Part shown: in pieces, positions 7,556 through 15,040 of the stretch | How positions within the stretch are numbered: the stretch's first letter is position 1 | How the letters are laid out: the number at the start of each line of letters is the position of its first letter | Source of the DNA: Lachnospiraceae bacterium XBB2008 | Lineage (GTDB): Bacteria > Bacillota > Clostridia > Lachnospirales > Lachnospiraceae | Direction of reading: 5' to 3' | Length of the DNA: 64,000 nucleotides | NCBI GenBank assembly: GCA_900102235.1 | Contig: FMVL01000006.1 | Coordinates: forward strand, 124,001-188,000 | Made by a program: the position numbers and the translations under genes | The notes under the pieces: model-generated | What the model was told of the DNA's origin: nothing | Database searches by the model: none | The model's input: the letters and a program-made list of their open reading frames with translations, nothing else

Positions 7556-9289
7556 ATGAACAGACAAAAAGAGCAAAGCAGAAGAACGATCGAAGATACT
7601 CTGAACCGCCTTTACCTGAAGAAAAGCAGCGCTCCCAAGGCAGGTTACTGGGTGCTTCTGCTTATCTATCTTGTCACTTCGGCTGCTACCAGTGCGACCG
7701 CTTCATCCGGTGCCGATGTTAAGTTTGCAGGGTTTATAGTACCGGCTTATATTTTTGCCGGAGTTCTGTCTTCACTGGCCAATATCTGCATCATTCTCAT
7801 GGCCGTTTTTTATGAGAAACTCGGGCTTATCACTTCGCTGGTCCTGATAGGGCTTCAGCTTCCGATGATCATATCGGGGATCGTGATGAGGAATAACATC
7901 ACAAGCCTGCCCGGTGTTTTCGGGGATGTCCTGGCGATCATCGCCGTATTATTCATATATTTCAACAAAAAGAAAATGTCGGATTACGAGAAGGTTTTGC
8001 GCTCGCAGGCTGTCACCGACATCCTTACGGGCCTTCCTAACTGGTTTGCCTGTACGGAACTGATAGATGAACTCGTTCGCCGTGAAGAAAGATTCGCGGT
8101 GGTCACCATTGACATAAACGGCTTTAAGAGCATAAATGACGCCATGGGTTTTGAAGCCGGAAACCGGGTTCTTATCGAGATCTCATCGAAATGGAAGACG
8201 ATCGCGGACAGCGGTGAAACCGGGACGATGGATTTTATCGCACGATTGAACGGAGATCAGTTCAGCCTTGTCGTTCGTAAGTTCGATTCTGAAGATGAGG
8301 TCATCCATACCATCAGGAGATATGAGTCGGCCATGAACGAGCAGATAAACAACATCGGATATGATTTCTATATATCCGCCAGTTTCGGTTATGCCATTTG
8401 TCCTGACGATGCAAAGGATATGGATTCTGTTATTTCCTACTCCGACATGGCCATGCATGAGATCAAACGCGAGGGCAGCGATGAGCATATCCTCAGATTC
8501 ACCCAGGAAATGCTCAAGAACGATCATACGCTGGAATTTGAGGGAAAGATCAGGTCAGCGATAGATAATGACGGGGTGTTCTTCATGCTTCAGCCACAGT
8601 TCGATATGTCTCATAAGCTGCGTGGATTTGAGGCACTTGCCCGCATGCGTGATGAGGACGGCTCGATCATTTCTCCCGGGCTGTTTATTCCGGTAGCGGA
8701 AAAAGTCGGTCTGGTCGACAAGATCGATTTTATAGTATTTAAGAAGTCGGCGGCTTTTGTCGGTAATCTGATCAGACAATACGATCTTGATATCACTCTG
8801 AGCATAAATGTTTCGGTGAGACACCTGATGAAGAAGGGCTTTCTGGAGGAGATGAGAAGACATCTTGAAGAAAGCGGATTCCCCGCAAACCAGCTTGAGG
8901 TCGAGATCACGGAATCCGTTATGATCGAATCACTGGAAAAGGCCACGGGATACATTGATGTACTCCGCGAAATGGGAGTTCAGATCGCGATAGATGATTT
9001 CGGAACGGGATATTCGTCGCTCAGTTATCTTAACAGCATTCCCGCCAATCTGCTCAAGATCGATAAGAGTTTCATCGATGGGATAAACAGCAGCGAAAAG
9101 GCCAAGCTTTATATAGCAGCGATCATTTCCCTCGGACATATCATGGGATATGAAGTCATCTCCGAAGGTGTCGAGGAAAACGATCAGCTTGAGACTTTAA
9201 GAGAGATCGGCTGTGACTACATTCAGGGGTACATCTGGGGAAAACCTCTGCCGATGGAAGATGTCGAAAAACTTGTATCGGAAGGGTGA
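7556..9289 (+). CDS. Membrane-bound GGDEF/EAL protein, probable c-di-GMP phosphodiesterase
   Basis: The 577-residue protein has several N-terminal membrane segments (about residues 30-140), then a GGDEF domain (DILTGLPNW; the signature site reads NGDQF) and an EAL domain. The EAL catalytic set looks complete: GFEALAR, SINVSV, EVEITES, IDDFGTGYSS, LLKIDKSF, SEGVEE and QGYIWGKPL. The diguanylate cyclase signature is changed (GGDEF to NGDQF), so the likely activity is c-di-GMP hydrolysis with a regulatory GGDEF domain; this is inference. ATG 7556 follows GGGGAGG; an in-frame ATG at 7442 lies upstream of the terminator and is rejected. The next gene begins 7 bp downstream. Confidence 0.9.
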   Translation: MNRQKEQSRRTIEDTLNRLYLKKSSAPKAGYWVLLLIYLVTSAATSATASSGADVKFAGFIVPAYIFAGVLSSLANICIILMAVFYEKLGLITSLVLIGLQLPMIISGIVMRNNITSLPGVFGDVLAIIAVLFIYFNKKKMSDYEKVLRSQAVTDILTGLPNWFACTELIDELVRREERFAVVTIDINGFKSINDAMGFEAGNRVLIEISSKWKTIADSGETGTMDFIARLNGDQFSLVVRKFDSEDEVIHTIRRYESAMNEQINNIGYDFYISASFGYAICPDDAKDMDSVISYSDMAMHEIKREGSDEHILRFTQEMLKNDHTLEFEGKIRSAIDNDGVFFMLQPQFDMSHKLRGFEALARMRDEDGSIISPGLFIPVAEKVGLVDKIDFIVFKKSAAFVGNLIRQYDLDITLSINVSVRHLMKKGFLEEMRRHLEESGFPANQLEVEITESVMIESLEKATGYIDVLREMGVQIAIDDFGTGYSSLSYLNSIPANLLKIDKSFIDGINSSEKAKLYIAAIISLGHIMGYEVISEGVEENDQLETLREIGCDYIQGYIWGKPLPMEDVEKLVSEG

Positions 9290-9295
9290 TCCTGA

Positions 9296-10111
9296 GTGCA
9301 GATACACGTCACAGATATCGGTATTCCCGAATTAACGATTTATCATTCTCTGTCCGAAAACCGGCTTCGCAGGTACTTCGAGCCGGAACCGGGCATCTTT
9401 ATATGTGAGAGCACAAAGGTTATCCGAAGGGCGCTAGATGCCGGATATGAACCGCTTTCCATACTGACCTCCGTTACAGATCCTGACAAAGATGCGGAAT
9501 ATGTTCTTGACCGATGTACGGATATTCCGGTATATACGGCAGCAGAGAGCGTATTAAAAGATATAACGGGTTTTTCACTGACGGAGGGGATCCTGTGCGC
9601 CATGCGAAGGAAGCCACTCTCAAAAGTCTCTGAGATCCTGTCGGGCAGAAAACTTGTTGCGGTTCTTGAAGATGTCGAGAATCCCACCAATGTGGGAGCG
9701 ATATTCAGATCGGCAGCTGCACTCGGAATAGAGGCAGTAGTGCTTACACACGGTTGCTCCGATCCGCTGTACCGAAGATCGGCGCGTGTGAGCATGGGAA
9801 CGGTATTTCAGATTCCCTGGACCTTCGCGGATAAGGATCATGATACGGTGCGAGTCCTTAAAGATGAAGGATATACGACCGTAGCGATGGCGCTTTCTCC
9901 GGAGGCGGTTTCCGTAGATGATCAGAAGATAAGATCCGCGGATAAACTTGCTGTGATCCTCGGAAACGAATGCTACGGATTGAAACCGGACACTGTATCG
10001 GAAAGCGATATCGTAGCGATGATCCCAATGAGGAACGGAGTGGATTCGCTGAATGTAGCGGCGGCAAGCGCTGTAGTTTTCTGGGAGTTATCTGCAGGGG
10101 GTAAGGAGTGA
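9296..10111 (+). CDS. TrmH/SpoU-family RNA 2'-O-methyltransferase
   Basis: The 271-residue protein shows the three SPOUT motifs in order: NPTNVGAIFRSAAALG, ILGNECYGL and IPMRNGVDSLNVAAASAV. The N-terminal 100 residues form the substrate-binding domain seen in RlmB/TsnR-like enzymes. It should transfer a methyl group from S-adenosylmethionine to a ribose 2'-OH in rRNA or tRNA; the target nucleotide is unknown. The start is GTG 9296, preceded by GGAAGGG. It is probably co-transcribed with the GGDEF/EAL gene and the membrane protein gene that follows. Confidence 0.88.
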   Translation: MQIHVTDIGIPELTIYHSLSENRLRRYFEPEPGIFICESTKVIRRALDAGYEPLSILTSVTDPDKDAEYVLDRCTDIPVYTAAESVLKDITGFSLTEGILCAMRRKPLSKVSEILSGRKLVAVLEDVENPTNVGAIFRSAAALGIEAVVLTHGCSDPLYRRSARVSMGTVFQIPWTFADKDHDTVRVLKDEGYTTVAMALSPEAVSVDDQKIRSADKLAVILGNECYGLKPDTVSESDIVAMIPMRNGVDSLNVAAASAVVFWELSAGGKE

Positions 10112-10116
10112 ACGAT

Positions 10117-10767
10117 ATGAATCGGAATAAACCGGGACTGAGCATGAATACAGAGATCAGGTCGGGGCTGATCTTTAATACGGTGATCGCTGTGCTTGTG
10201 ATGGTCGGTGTGATAGTGATGATCCATTCCAAGGCGAATGCCACCGGACTTACGGAATCGGGATGGGCCAATCTTAAATTCTATACGGTCCTGTCCAATA
10301 TATTTGCGGGAGTGGTCGCACTGGCCCAGATCATAATGTATCTTAAGGGACGCGGATATCTGAAGGTCCTTAAACTCACATCCGCAGCGGCCGTTACACT
10401 TACTTTTCTCGTGGTTGCGGGTTTTTTCGGCCCGCTGTACGGCTGGATCAAACTGTATAAAGGCTCAAATCTGTTTTTTCATCTGATCGTGCCGCTGCTG
10501 TGCGTGATAGAGTTTGTTTTCTCGGGAGATGACGGAAAGATCAGTCTGAGGGATTGTGTCCTGGCATCGCTGTCTACACTTGTCTACGGATCGGTGTATC
10601 TGATCAACATCCTTATAAACGGAAAAGGGGTATGGCCCGAGTCGAATGACTGGTACGGATTCCTTAACTGGGGATTCGGTATGGGTATGGTCATTTTTGC
10701 CGGGATTGTTGCGGTAAACTTTGGCGTGGCATGCGCCCTGCGCAAGCTCAGAAGAAAACGGAAATGA
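10117..10767 (+). CDS. Pr6Pr-like integral membrane protein
   Basis: The protein of about 216 residues has six or so membrane segments. Features such as FYTVLSNIFAGVVALAQ, then FFGPLYGWI with NLFFHLIVPLLCVIEF, and WYGFLNWGFGMGM are reminiscent of the Pr6Pr/FAR-17a-like family, whose function is unknown in bacteria. ATG 10117 is chosen because AAGGAG lies 8 bases upstream; a GTG at 10108 overlaps that ribosome site. The gene follows the methyltransferase directly. The family assignment is by pattern only. Confidence 0.65.
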   Translation: MNRNKPGLSMNTEIRSGLIFNTVIAVLVMVGVIVMIHSKANATGLTESGWANLKFYTVLSNIFAGVVALAQIIMYLKGRGYLKVLKLTSAAAVTLTFLVVAGFFGPLYGWIKLYKGSNLFFHLIVPLLCVIEFVFSGDDGKISLRDCVLASLSTLVYGSVYLINILINGKGVWPESNDWYGFLNWGFGMGMVIFAGIVAVNFGVACALRKLRRKRK

Positions 10768-10779
10768 TCGGTCAGGTCA

Positions 10780-10839
10780 CGGGTTTCTTGAGGCCGCAGT
10801 CCGGTAATCAGTCCTCGGGTTTCTTAAGGCCGCAGTCCG
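10780..10839. repeat. 24-bp direct repeat, period 36 bp, at a gene end
   Basis: Bases 10780-10803 and 10816-10839 are identical except for one position. The second copy encodes the end of the lipoprotein zinc ribbon (DCGLKKP) on the minus strand; the first lies beyond its stop and encodes the same peptide in the same frame. This is an in-frame 12-codon tail duplication cut off by a stop codon. Confidence 0.85.
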
Positions 10840-11695
10840 AGCAATACTTTCCTGTGTTTTTTTGTCCGCATTCGGGACAGAACCATGTTTCTCCGGCATC
10901 TGCCGAGTCACCGTTTTCTCCGGAAGTATTATCCTGATCTGCCGGTTGGTGGTACTGCATCCAGGCATCTGACAGCTCATTTTCCACAGCTTCAAATGCA
11001 GTGAGTCCATCTTCCGGCATGTCATCGGAGGAAGCACTTATCATGTTTCCGGCAGGGTCGGGGAATGCTACGGAATAGTACATGCCGCGAAGCCCGGTTC
11101 CGTCCTTCCAATCTGCCATTCCGTAATTTCTTACGATGTTCATGCAGTAAGTCCAGGTATCTTCCGGGACGAGACAGCAGGACCGGTGTTCAGCCCCTCC
11201 GTTTCTGGTTTCCAGTGTCAGGATCGATCCGCTGCCTTCTTCACGCTCATATAACTTGTATTCCTTATAATCGCTATCTTCTTCGGCGGTTATTTCCTTC
11301 TCGAAATAATAGAAGAGCAGGTTATCTTCATCGATCTCCGCTTCAAGATCCTCCGGGGTTTCTGCGGAGAAGTTTGCCCCCGGATCGTATTCCATGGAGT
11401 TCCTGGAACTCACATGCATAGTCACGTCGTGTTCCGGCATGCTGAAAGTGAATACATAACCGTGATCGTTGTCATATTCCTGTTCCATACTGACATCATC
11501 GTCACACGAGAAATGATAATCCGTATCAGTGGCGATCATCCCGTAGTAGACAGTTACCGTATCACCCGGAGCATATGAGGTTTTCTTTGATTCAAAACCA
11601 TAGCCGTCGAAATTCAACTGATATTTCTGCTTTCCGCATCCGCCTAATCCCATGATGATCAAAACTCCTATTATACAGATAATGATTCTTCTCAT
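10808..11695 (-). CDS. Lipoprotein with a C-terminal zinc ribbon
   Basis: The 295-residue protein begins with a lipoprotein signal peptide (MRRIIICIIGVLII, lipobox MGLGGC with acylated Cys near residue 20). The exported part is acidic, with beta-rich segments (YAPGDTVTVYY; FTFSMPEHDVTMHV) resembling the bacterial repeat domains of surface proteins. It ends with a linker and a CPECGQ plus CSDCGLKKP zinc ribbon. Such ribbons usually sit at the cytoplasmic N-terminus, so an exported C-terminal one is unusual. I do not recognise the overall family. It converges with the Pr6Pr-like gene. Confidence 0.75.
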   Translation of the reverse strand: MRRIIICIIGVLIIMGLGGCGKQKYQLNFDGYGFESKKTSYAPGDTVTVYYGMIATDTDYHFSCDDDVSMEQEYDNDHGYVFTFSMPEHDVTMHVSSRNSMEYDPGANFSAETPEDLEAEIDEDNLLFYYFEKEITAEEDSDYKEYKLYEREEGSGSILTLETRNGGAEHRSCCLVPEDTWTYCMNIVRNYGMADWKDGTGLRGMYYSVAFPDPAGNMISASSDDMPEDGLTAFEAVENELSDAWMQYHQPADQDNTSGENGDSADAGETWFCPECGQKNTGKYCSDCGLKKPED

Positions 11696-11732
11696 TTTCC
11701 CTCGGTCACCTGTTTTTGGTCGATATCAACTG

Positions 11733-11907
11733 CTTTAGCATGCGTGTTTCTTGGTTTATGCATACCTGATTCTTGTTTTATGCATGTCGGTTTTGGTTTC
11801 GCCCGTGCTTGTTTTTGGGTTTATGCATGTCGGTTTCCTGCTTTATGCTTGTTCACTTCTTGCTTTAAGCATACTGGTTTCCATGTCTCATGCATTTAGG
11901 TTCTTAT
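11733..11907. repeat. Degenerate 22-bp tandem array, eight units
   Basis: Eight back-to-back units begin at 11733, 11755, 11777, 11799, 11820, 11842, 11864 and 11886. All are 22 bp except the fourth (21 bp). Most resemble TTTATGCATGTCGGTTTCTT, with a palindromic ATGCAT core. Units differ by several bases, so the array is old or selected for a core motif. There are no spacers, which excludes CRISPR. The period equals about two helical turns. Confidence 0.85.
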
Positions 11908-12002
11908 TTCAGGATATACTGTTCACTGATGTAATACAACAAACTCTTTATTTCGCGTACCCCTCAGAATCCCTGTTTGAACCGCCATCCTCATGACGAT
12001 TC

Positions 12003-12039
12003 ATGACCCAAACAGCAATTGTTCATGGAATTGGGTCAT
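12003..12039. promoter_or_regulatory. Perfect 9-bp inverted repeat, operator candidate
   Basis: ATGACCCAA (12003-12011) is matched by TTGGGTCAT (12031-12039) with 19 bp between them. No T run follows, so it is not a simple terminator. It ends a few bases before the predicted -35 of the next gene, which suits a regulator site. Confidence 0.5.
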
Positions 12040-12042
12040 ACT

Positions 12043-12071
12043 TTGCCCGAAATGATGAAATATCGTAAAAT
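12043..12071 (+). promoter_or_regulatory. Promoter candidate for the two-gene membrane operon
   Basis: TTGCCC (12043-12048) and TAAAAT (12066-12071) are spaced by 17 bp. The predicted leader is about 150 bases and would contain the GC-rich imperfect repeats. Confidence 0.5.
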
Positions 12072-12228
12072 ATAAAAAGTGTCTCTCGGGTCGAACGCAC
12101 CGGATAAGCATGCAGGAGCGGAAACAAAGCTGCGAATGCGGCAGGCGGCAAGCAGAAGCGGAAACCCTTGCGGCGGGTGCACCGGTAAGCAAGCAGAAAC
12201 AGTATCATAGGATCACGTAACATCGTAC

Positions 12229-12729
12229 ATGACCGATAAGAGCAAGAGAAATATATATAAATGGGAACCCTGGTTCTTCATATTCTTCGGTCTGTTCCAC
12301 CTGCACAGGATATGGGCCCTGATCGACAGAGAATCATACGCTTCCTTCTGGCTTGGAATCATGAGGAACAGGGGCTTTGTCTATTTCCTGCTTATGGGGA
12401 TACTGTCAGCTCTGTGCATCCTCGGAATAGTTACGTTCTTTCGTGAGACCGGAAGAAACTATCCGTGGAGACTGATCTATCTGTGCGGCGGGGCATATCT
12501 GTTATTTGATCTGTTTGCCATTGCGGTCGGGCTTAAATTCTGGCACAGGCTGCTTGATAAGATGTTTGATACAGGATCCGGATCCTGGAATCTCATCTGG
12601 GGATCCTTCATACTTCTGGGCGGCGCTGTGTTTACACTGGGGATATGTCTGTTGAAAAAAACGCTATCCGGAAAAAAACAACATGATATTTCGATTCATG
12701 TACGGAGACAGATAAAGGAGATCAAATGA
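12229..12729 (+). CDS. Unknown four-helix membrane protein
   Basis: The 166-residue protein has about four hydrophobic segments (WFFIFFGLFHLHRIW; FVYFLLMGILSALCILGIV; LIYLCGGAYLLFDLFAIAV; IWGSFILLGGAVFTLGICL) and a basic C-terminal tail. I do not recognise a family. The ribosome site is weak (AGGA about 16 bases before the ATG), so the start is uncertain. Its stop overlaps the next start as ATGA, so the two small membrane proteins are translationally coupled and may act together. Confidence 0.65.
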   Translation: MTDKSKRNIYKWEPWFFIFFGLFHLHRIWALIDRESYASFWLGIMRNRGFVYFLLMGILSALCILGIVTFFRETGRNYPWRLIYLCGGAYLLFDLFAIAVGLKFWHRLLDKMFDTGSGSWNLIWGSFILLGGAVFTLGICLLKKTLSGKKQHDISIHVRRQIKEIK

Positions 12730-13028
12730 AGAAAGTCTTATTCATCATTTCGCCGGTAATACTGGCTATAGTGACATGTATATGGTTATTCTATGAGGAC
12801 GGCAGGTGGTATTCCTACAGACAGGAATGGCCGTGGGGACCTTTACTTGTCATGCATGTTCTTTTCCCGCTGTTTTATCTGGTCGTGCTTATCGTGATGA
12901 TAATAAAGCACATCAACCCAAATACACGATCGGATTCCGATATATTCTATATCATCTCTTCGATAGTGATGAATGCGGCATGCTTCATCGGGTTACTGGT
13001 ATTCCTCATTTTCACGAGCGGAATGTAA
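12726..13028 (+). CDS. Unknown small membrane protein, partner of the preceding gene
   Basis: The 100-residue protein has three membrane segments (VLFIISPVILAIVTCIWLF; LLVMHVLFPLFYLVVLIVMI; FYIISSIVMNAACFIGLLVF). AAAGGAGATCAA stands just before the ATG within the previous gene. No family was recognised. It is followed by the 28-bp tandem array. Confidence 0.65.
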   Translation: MKKVLFIISPVILAIVTCIWLFYEDGRWYSYRQEWPWGPLLVMHVLFPLFYLVVLIVMIIKHINPNTRSDSDIFYIISSIVMNAACFIGLLVFLIFTSGM

Positions 13029-13043
13029 CGGAAAGAATATTGG

Positions 13044-13138
13044 CACCGCGGAATACCCTAAAGCAGCGTGACACTACGGAATAAACTAAAACAGCGTGAC
13101 ACAGCGGAATAACCTAAAGAAAGCCAACACCGCTAAAG
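13044..13138. repeat. 28-bp tandem repeat, three full units plus a partial
   Basis: Units at 13044-13071, 13072-13099 and 13100-13127 share the framework CAC..CGGAATA..CTAAA..., and a fourth starts CACCGCTAAAG at 13128. They are adjacent with no spacers. The array fills the gap between the small membrane protein and the acetyltransferase and ends at the ribosome site of the latter. Confidence 0.85.
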
Positions 13139-13156
13139 TATTAAGGAGGATACTCG

Positions 13157-13705
13157 ATGGTATTTGACAGCAGAACGATCACATTAAAAGACGGAAGAAA
13201 GTGTATCTTACGCCCTGCGCAGCCCGATGACTCCGCGGATCTGATCGAATACATGGAAAAAACAGCCGGAGAGACGCAGTTCGTACTACGATATCCGGAT
13301 GAAGTAAATTATACGGTTGAACAGGAACGGGAGATCCTGGGTAATATCCTTAATGATCCGGGACAGATCATGATGACCGGCATAGTGGATGGAAAACTCG
13401 CCGGAAACTGCAGCATTAACGGGATAGGGGCAAAAAGAAAGATCCGTCACCGTTGCTCACTGGCCATTACTCTGTACCGTGAATATTGGAATCTGGGCAT
13501 CGGTGCCGCCATGATCGACTATCTTGCCGAACTGGCGAAGCAGATCGGATATGAGCAGATCGATCTTGAAGTCGTTGAGGATAATACCAGGGCGCAGGCT
13601 TTATACAAAAAGTGCGGCTTTGAAGAATCCGGAAAAAGGACCAGAGCGCTTAAGTTTGATGACGGGACTTACCATGATGAGATCCTGATGACTAAAATAC
13701 TCTGA
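13157..13705 (+). CDS. GNAT-family N-acetyltransferase
   Basis: The 182-residue protein has the GNAT fold: LRPAQPDDSADLIEYM near the N-terminus, the acetyl-CoA loop in REYWNLGIGAAMIDYL, and motif B in IDLEVVEDNTRAQALYKKCG. It resembles RimJ/RimL-like enzymes that acetylate protein N-termini, amino acids or small amines; the substrate is unknown. AAGGAGG precedes the ATG by 7 bases. A terminator follows directly, so it is the last gene of its transcript. Confidence 0.88.
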   Translation: MVFDSRTITLKDGRKCILRPAQPDDSADLIEYMEKTAGETQFVLRYPDEVNYTVEQEREILGNILNDPGQIMMTGIVDGKLAGNCSINGIGAKRKIRHRCSLAITLYREYWNLGIGAAMIDYLAELAKQIGYEQIDLEVVEDNTRAQALYKKCGFEESGKRTRALKFDDGTYHDEILMTKIL

Positions 13706-13721
13706 GCCGGATTTCGATGCC

Positions 13722-13755
13722 GGGGAGTATCAGAATCTCCCCTTGTATATAGGTC
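13722..13755 (+). terminator. Stem-loop terminator after the acetyltransferase gene
   Basis: GGGGAG and CTCCCC (13722-13727 / 13737-13742) form a strong six-pair stem with a nine-base loop, followed by TTGTATAT. The T run is short, so this is a moderate terminator. Confidence 0.6.
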
Positions 13756-13789
13756 GGGTAATCTCTATAATTGATACAGAATGTTTACG

Positions 13790-13835
13790 GGAGAAATAAT
13801 AAAAACCTTGTAAATACAACGATTCACAAGGTTTT
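13790..13835 (-). terminator. Rho-independent terminator of tRNA-Thr
   Basis: On the minus strand AAAACCTTGT pairs with ACAAGGTTTT (13835-13826 with 13811-13802) and is followed by TTTTTATTATTT. It lies 7 bases after the tRNA 3' end. Confidence 0.85.
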
Positions 13836-13842
13836 GATGAAG

Positions 13843-13915
13843 AGCTGGAAAAGGGACTTGAACCCTCGACCTACTGATTACGAATCAGTTGCGCTACCGA
13901 CTGCGCTATTCCAGC
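13843..13915 (-). tRNA. tRNA-Thr (anticodon CGU)
   Basis: A 73-base cloverleaf can be drawn on the minus strand: acceptor GCTGGAA/TTCCAGC, D arm with GCGC stems, anticodon arm ACTGA-TTCGTAA-TCAGT with anticodon CGT, and T arm GAGGG-TTCAAGT-CCCTT. The 3' CCA is not encoded. It has its own promoter and terminator, so it is a single-gene transcript reading ACG codons. Confidence 0.95.
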
Positions 13916-13935
13916 TAATGAAAAACACAAATTGT

Positions 13936-13964
13936 ATTATATATGAATGATTCGGGATTTGCAA
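13936..13964 (-). promoter_or_regulatory. Promoter of tRNA-Thr
   Basis: On the minus strand TTGCAA (13964-13959) and a perfect TATAAT (13941-13936) are 17 bp apart, about 20 bases before the tRNA 5' end. It overlaps the first codons of the divergent glycosyltransferase gene. Confidence 0.85.
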
Positions 13965-15040
13965 CTAACTCAAAACAGATAGCTCTGGTCCCCGCATATG
14001 AGCCGGAAGAGATCATGATCGAACTGCTTAAGCAGCTGAAAGATAAAGCGCTTAATGTGATCATCGTCGATGACGGATCGGGAGACGCCTACAGCGATCT
14101 GTTTAAGAGAGCGGAAGAATACGGGACGGTTTTGGTACACCAGCAGAATATGGGCAAAGGGTGCGCGATCAAGACCGGATTAAAATATATATACGGGCAT
14201 TTCGAAGCTCCGTATACGGTAGTCACAGTTGATGCGGACGGACAGCACAGGATCGACGACGTCATGCGCGTGTGCGCGCGTGCGGGTGCAGAGCCTGATG
14301 CCCTGGTTCTCGGAAGCCGCAAGTTTAACGGCAAGGTACCGCTCAGAAGCCGGTTCGGCAACACCGTGACCAGGTTCGTTTTCAGGATATCCAGCGGTAA
14401 GAAGGTATATGACACACAGACCGGACTGCGCGCTTTTTCGGATAAGCTCATCCCGAGGCTGACGGAGATAGACGGAGAGCGGTATGAGTATGAGATGAAC
14501 GTGCTCATGCGGTTTTCGCGGGATGATATACCGATCCGGGAAGAATGGATAGAGACCGTCTACATCGATGACAACAGTTCGACGCATTTTGACACTATCA
14601 GGGATTCGTGGAAGATCTATAAGGAGATCCTCAAGTTCTCCGGTGCGTCTCTGATCAGTTTCTGTGTTGACTATTCTCTCTATTGCATATTGAATGCCGT
14701 GACAGGGCAGTTGCTTTTTTCAAACGTGGCTGCCAGAATAGTGAGCGCGACCGTCAACTATACGTTGAACCGTAAGATGGTGTTTAACAGCAAGGCGCCT
14801 GTTCTTAAGTCGGTTCTTCAGTACATAGCGCTTGCCGTGTTCATAATCGCATGTAATTCGGCACTGCTCAAACTGCTGACCGGAATAGGCCTTAACAAAT
14901 ATCTGATCAAGATCCCGGTCGAGCTTGCGATGTTTATTGTGAGCTGGTCGGTCCAGCATCTGTTCATTTTCGGGACCGAAGAAAACGCCAAAAGCGGAGA
15001 ATCAAATCAATTCGAAGAAAAATCAGGAGGTAAAGTATGA
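13943..15040 (+). CDS. Family 2 glycosyltransferase fused to a GtrA-like membrane domain
   Basis: Residues 12 to about 215 form a GT2 domain of the polyprenyl-phosphate sugar transferase (DPM1/GtrB-like) type: LVPAYEP, VIIVDDGSGD, NMGKGCAIKTGL, TVDADGQH and DTQTGLRAF. The remaining part, up to about residue 345, is a GtrA-like domain with four membrane segments (LISFCVDYSLYCIL; NYTLNRKMVF; VSWSVQHLFIF). It probably loads a sugar on undecaprenyl phosphate and flips it for surface polymer decoration. ATG 13943 is the only start, yet no ribosome site precedes it and the tRNA promoter overlaps it. The gene overlaps galE by 4 bp. Confidence 0.88.
   Translation: MNDSGFATNSKQIALVPAYEPEEIMIELLKQLKDKALNVIIVDDGSGDAYSDLFKRAEEYGTVLVHQQNMGKGCAIKTGLKYIYGHFEAPYTVVTVDADGQHRIDDVMRVCARAGAEPDALVLGSRKFNGKVPLRSRFGNTVTRFVFRISSGKKVYDTQTGLRAFSDKLIPRLTEIDGERYEYEMNVLMRFSRDDIPIREEWIETVYIDDNSSTHFDTIRDSWKIYKEILKFSGASLISFCVDYSLYCILNAVTGQLLFSNVAARIVSATVNYTLNRKMVFNSKAPVLKSVLQYIALAVFIIACNSALLKLLTGIGLNKYLIKIPVELAMFIVSWSVQHLFIFGTEENAKSGESNQFEEKSGGKV

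Larger units (their letters stand above)
11696..12228. other. 533-bp gene-free interval between divergent genes
   Basis: No convincing gene is present. The interval holds the 22-bp tandem array (11733-11907), a perfect 9-bp inverted repeat (12003-12039), a likely plus-strand promoter (12043-12071), and from about 12098 a GC-richer stretch with imperfect repeats around AAGCA and GCGGAAAC. A short open frame over the array is built from repeat sequence and lacks a ribosome site. Confidence 0.7.

Noticed and set aside
11733-11907. CRISPR array
   Set aside because: Units are directly adjacent with no unique spacers, are too diverged, and no cas gene lies nearby.
11751-11996. 81-codon plus-strand open frame over the 22-bp array
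   Set aside because: It consists of repeat sequence with a period that is not a multiple of three, and lacks a ribosome site.
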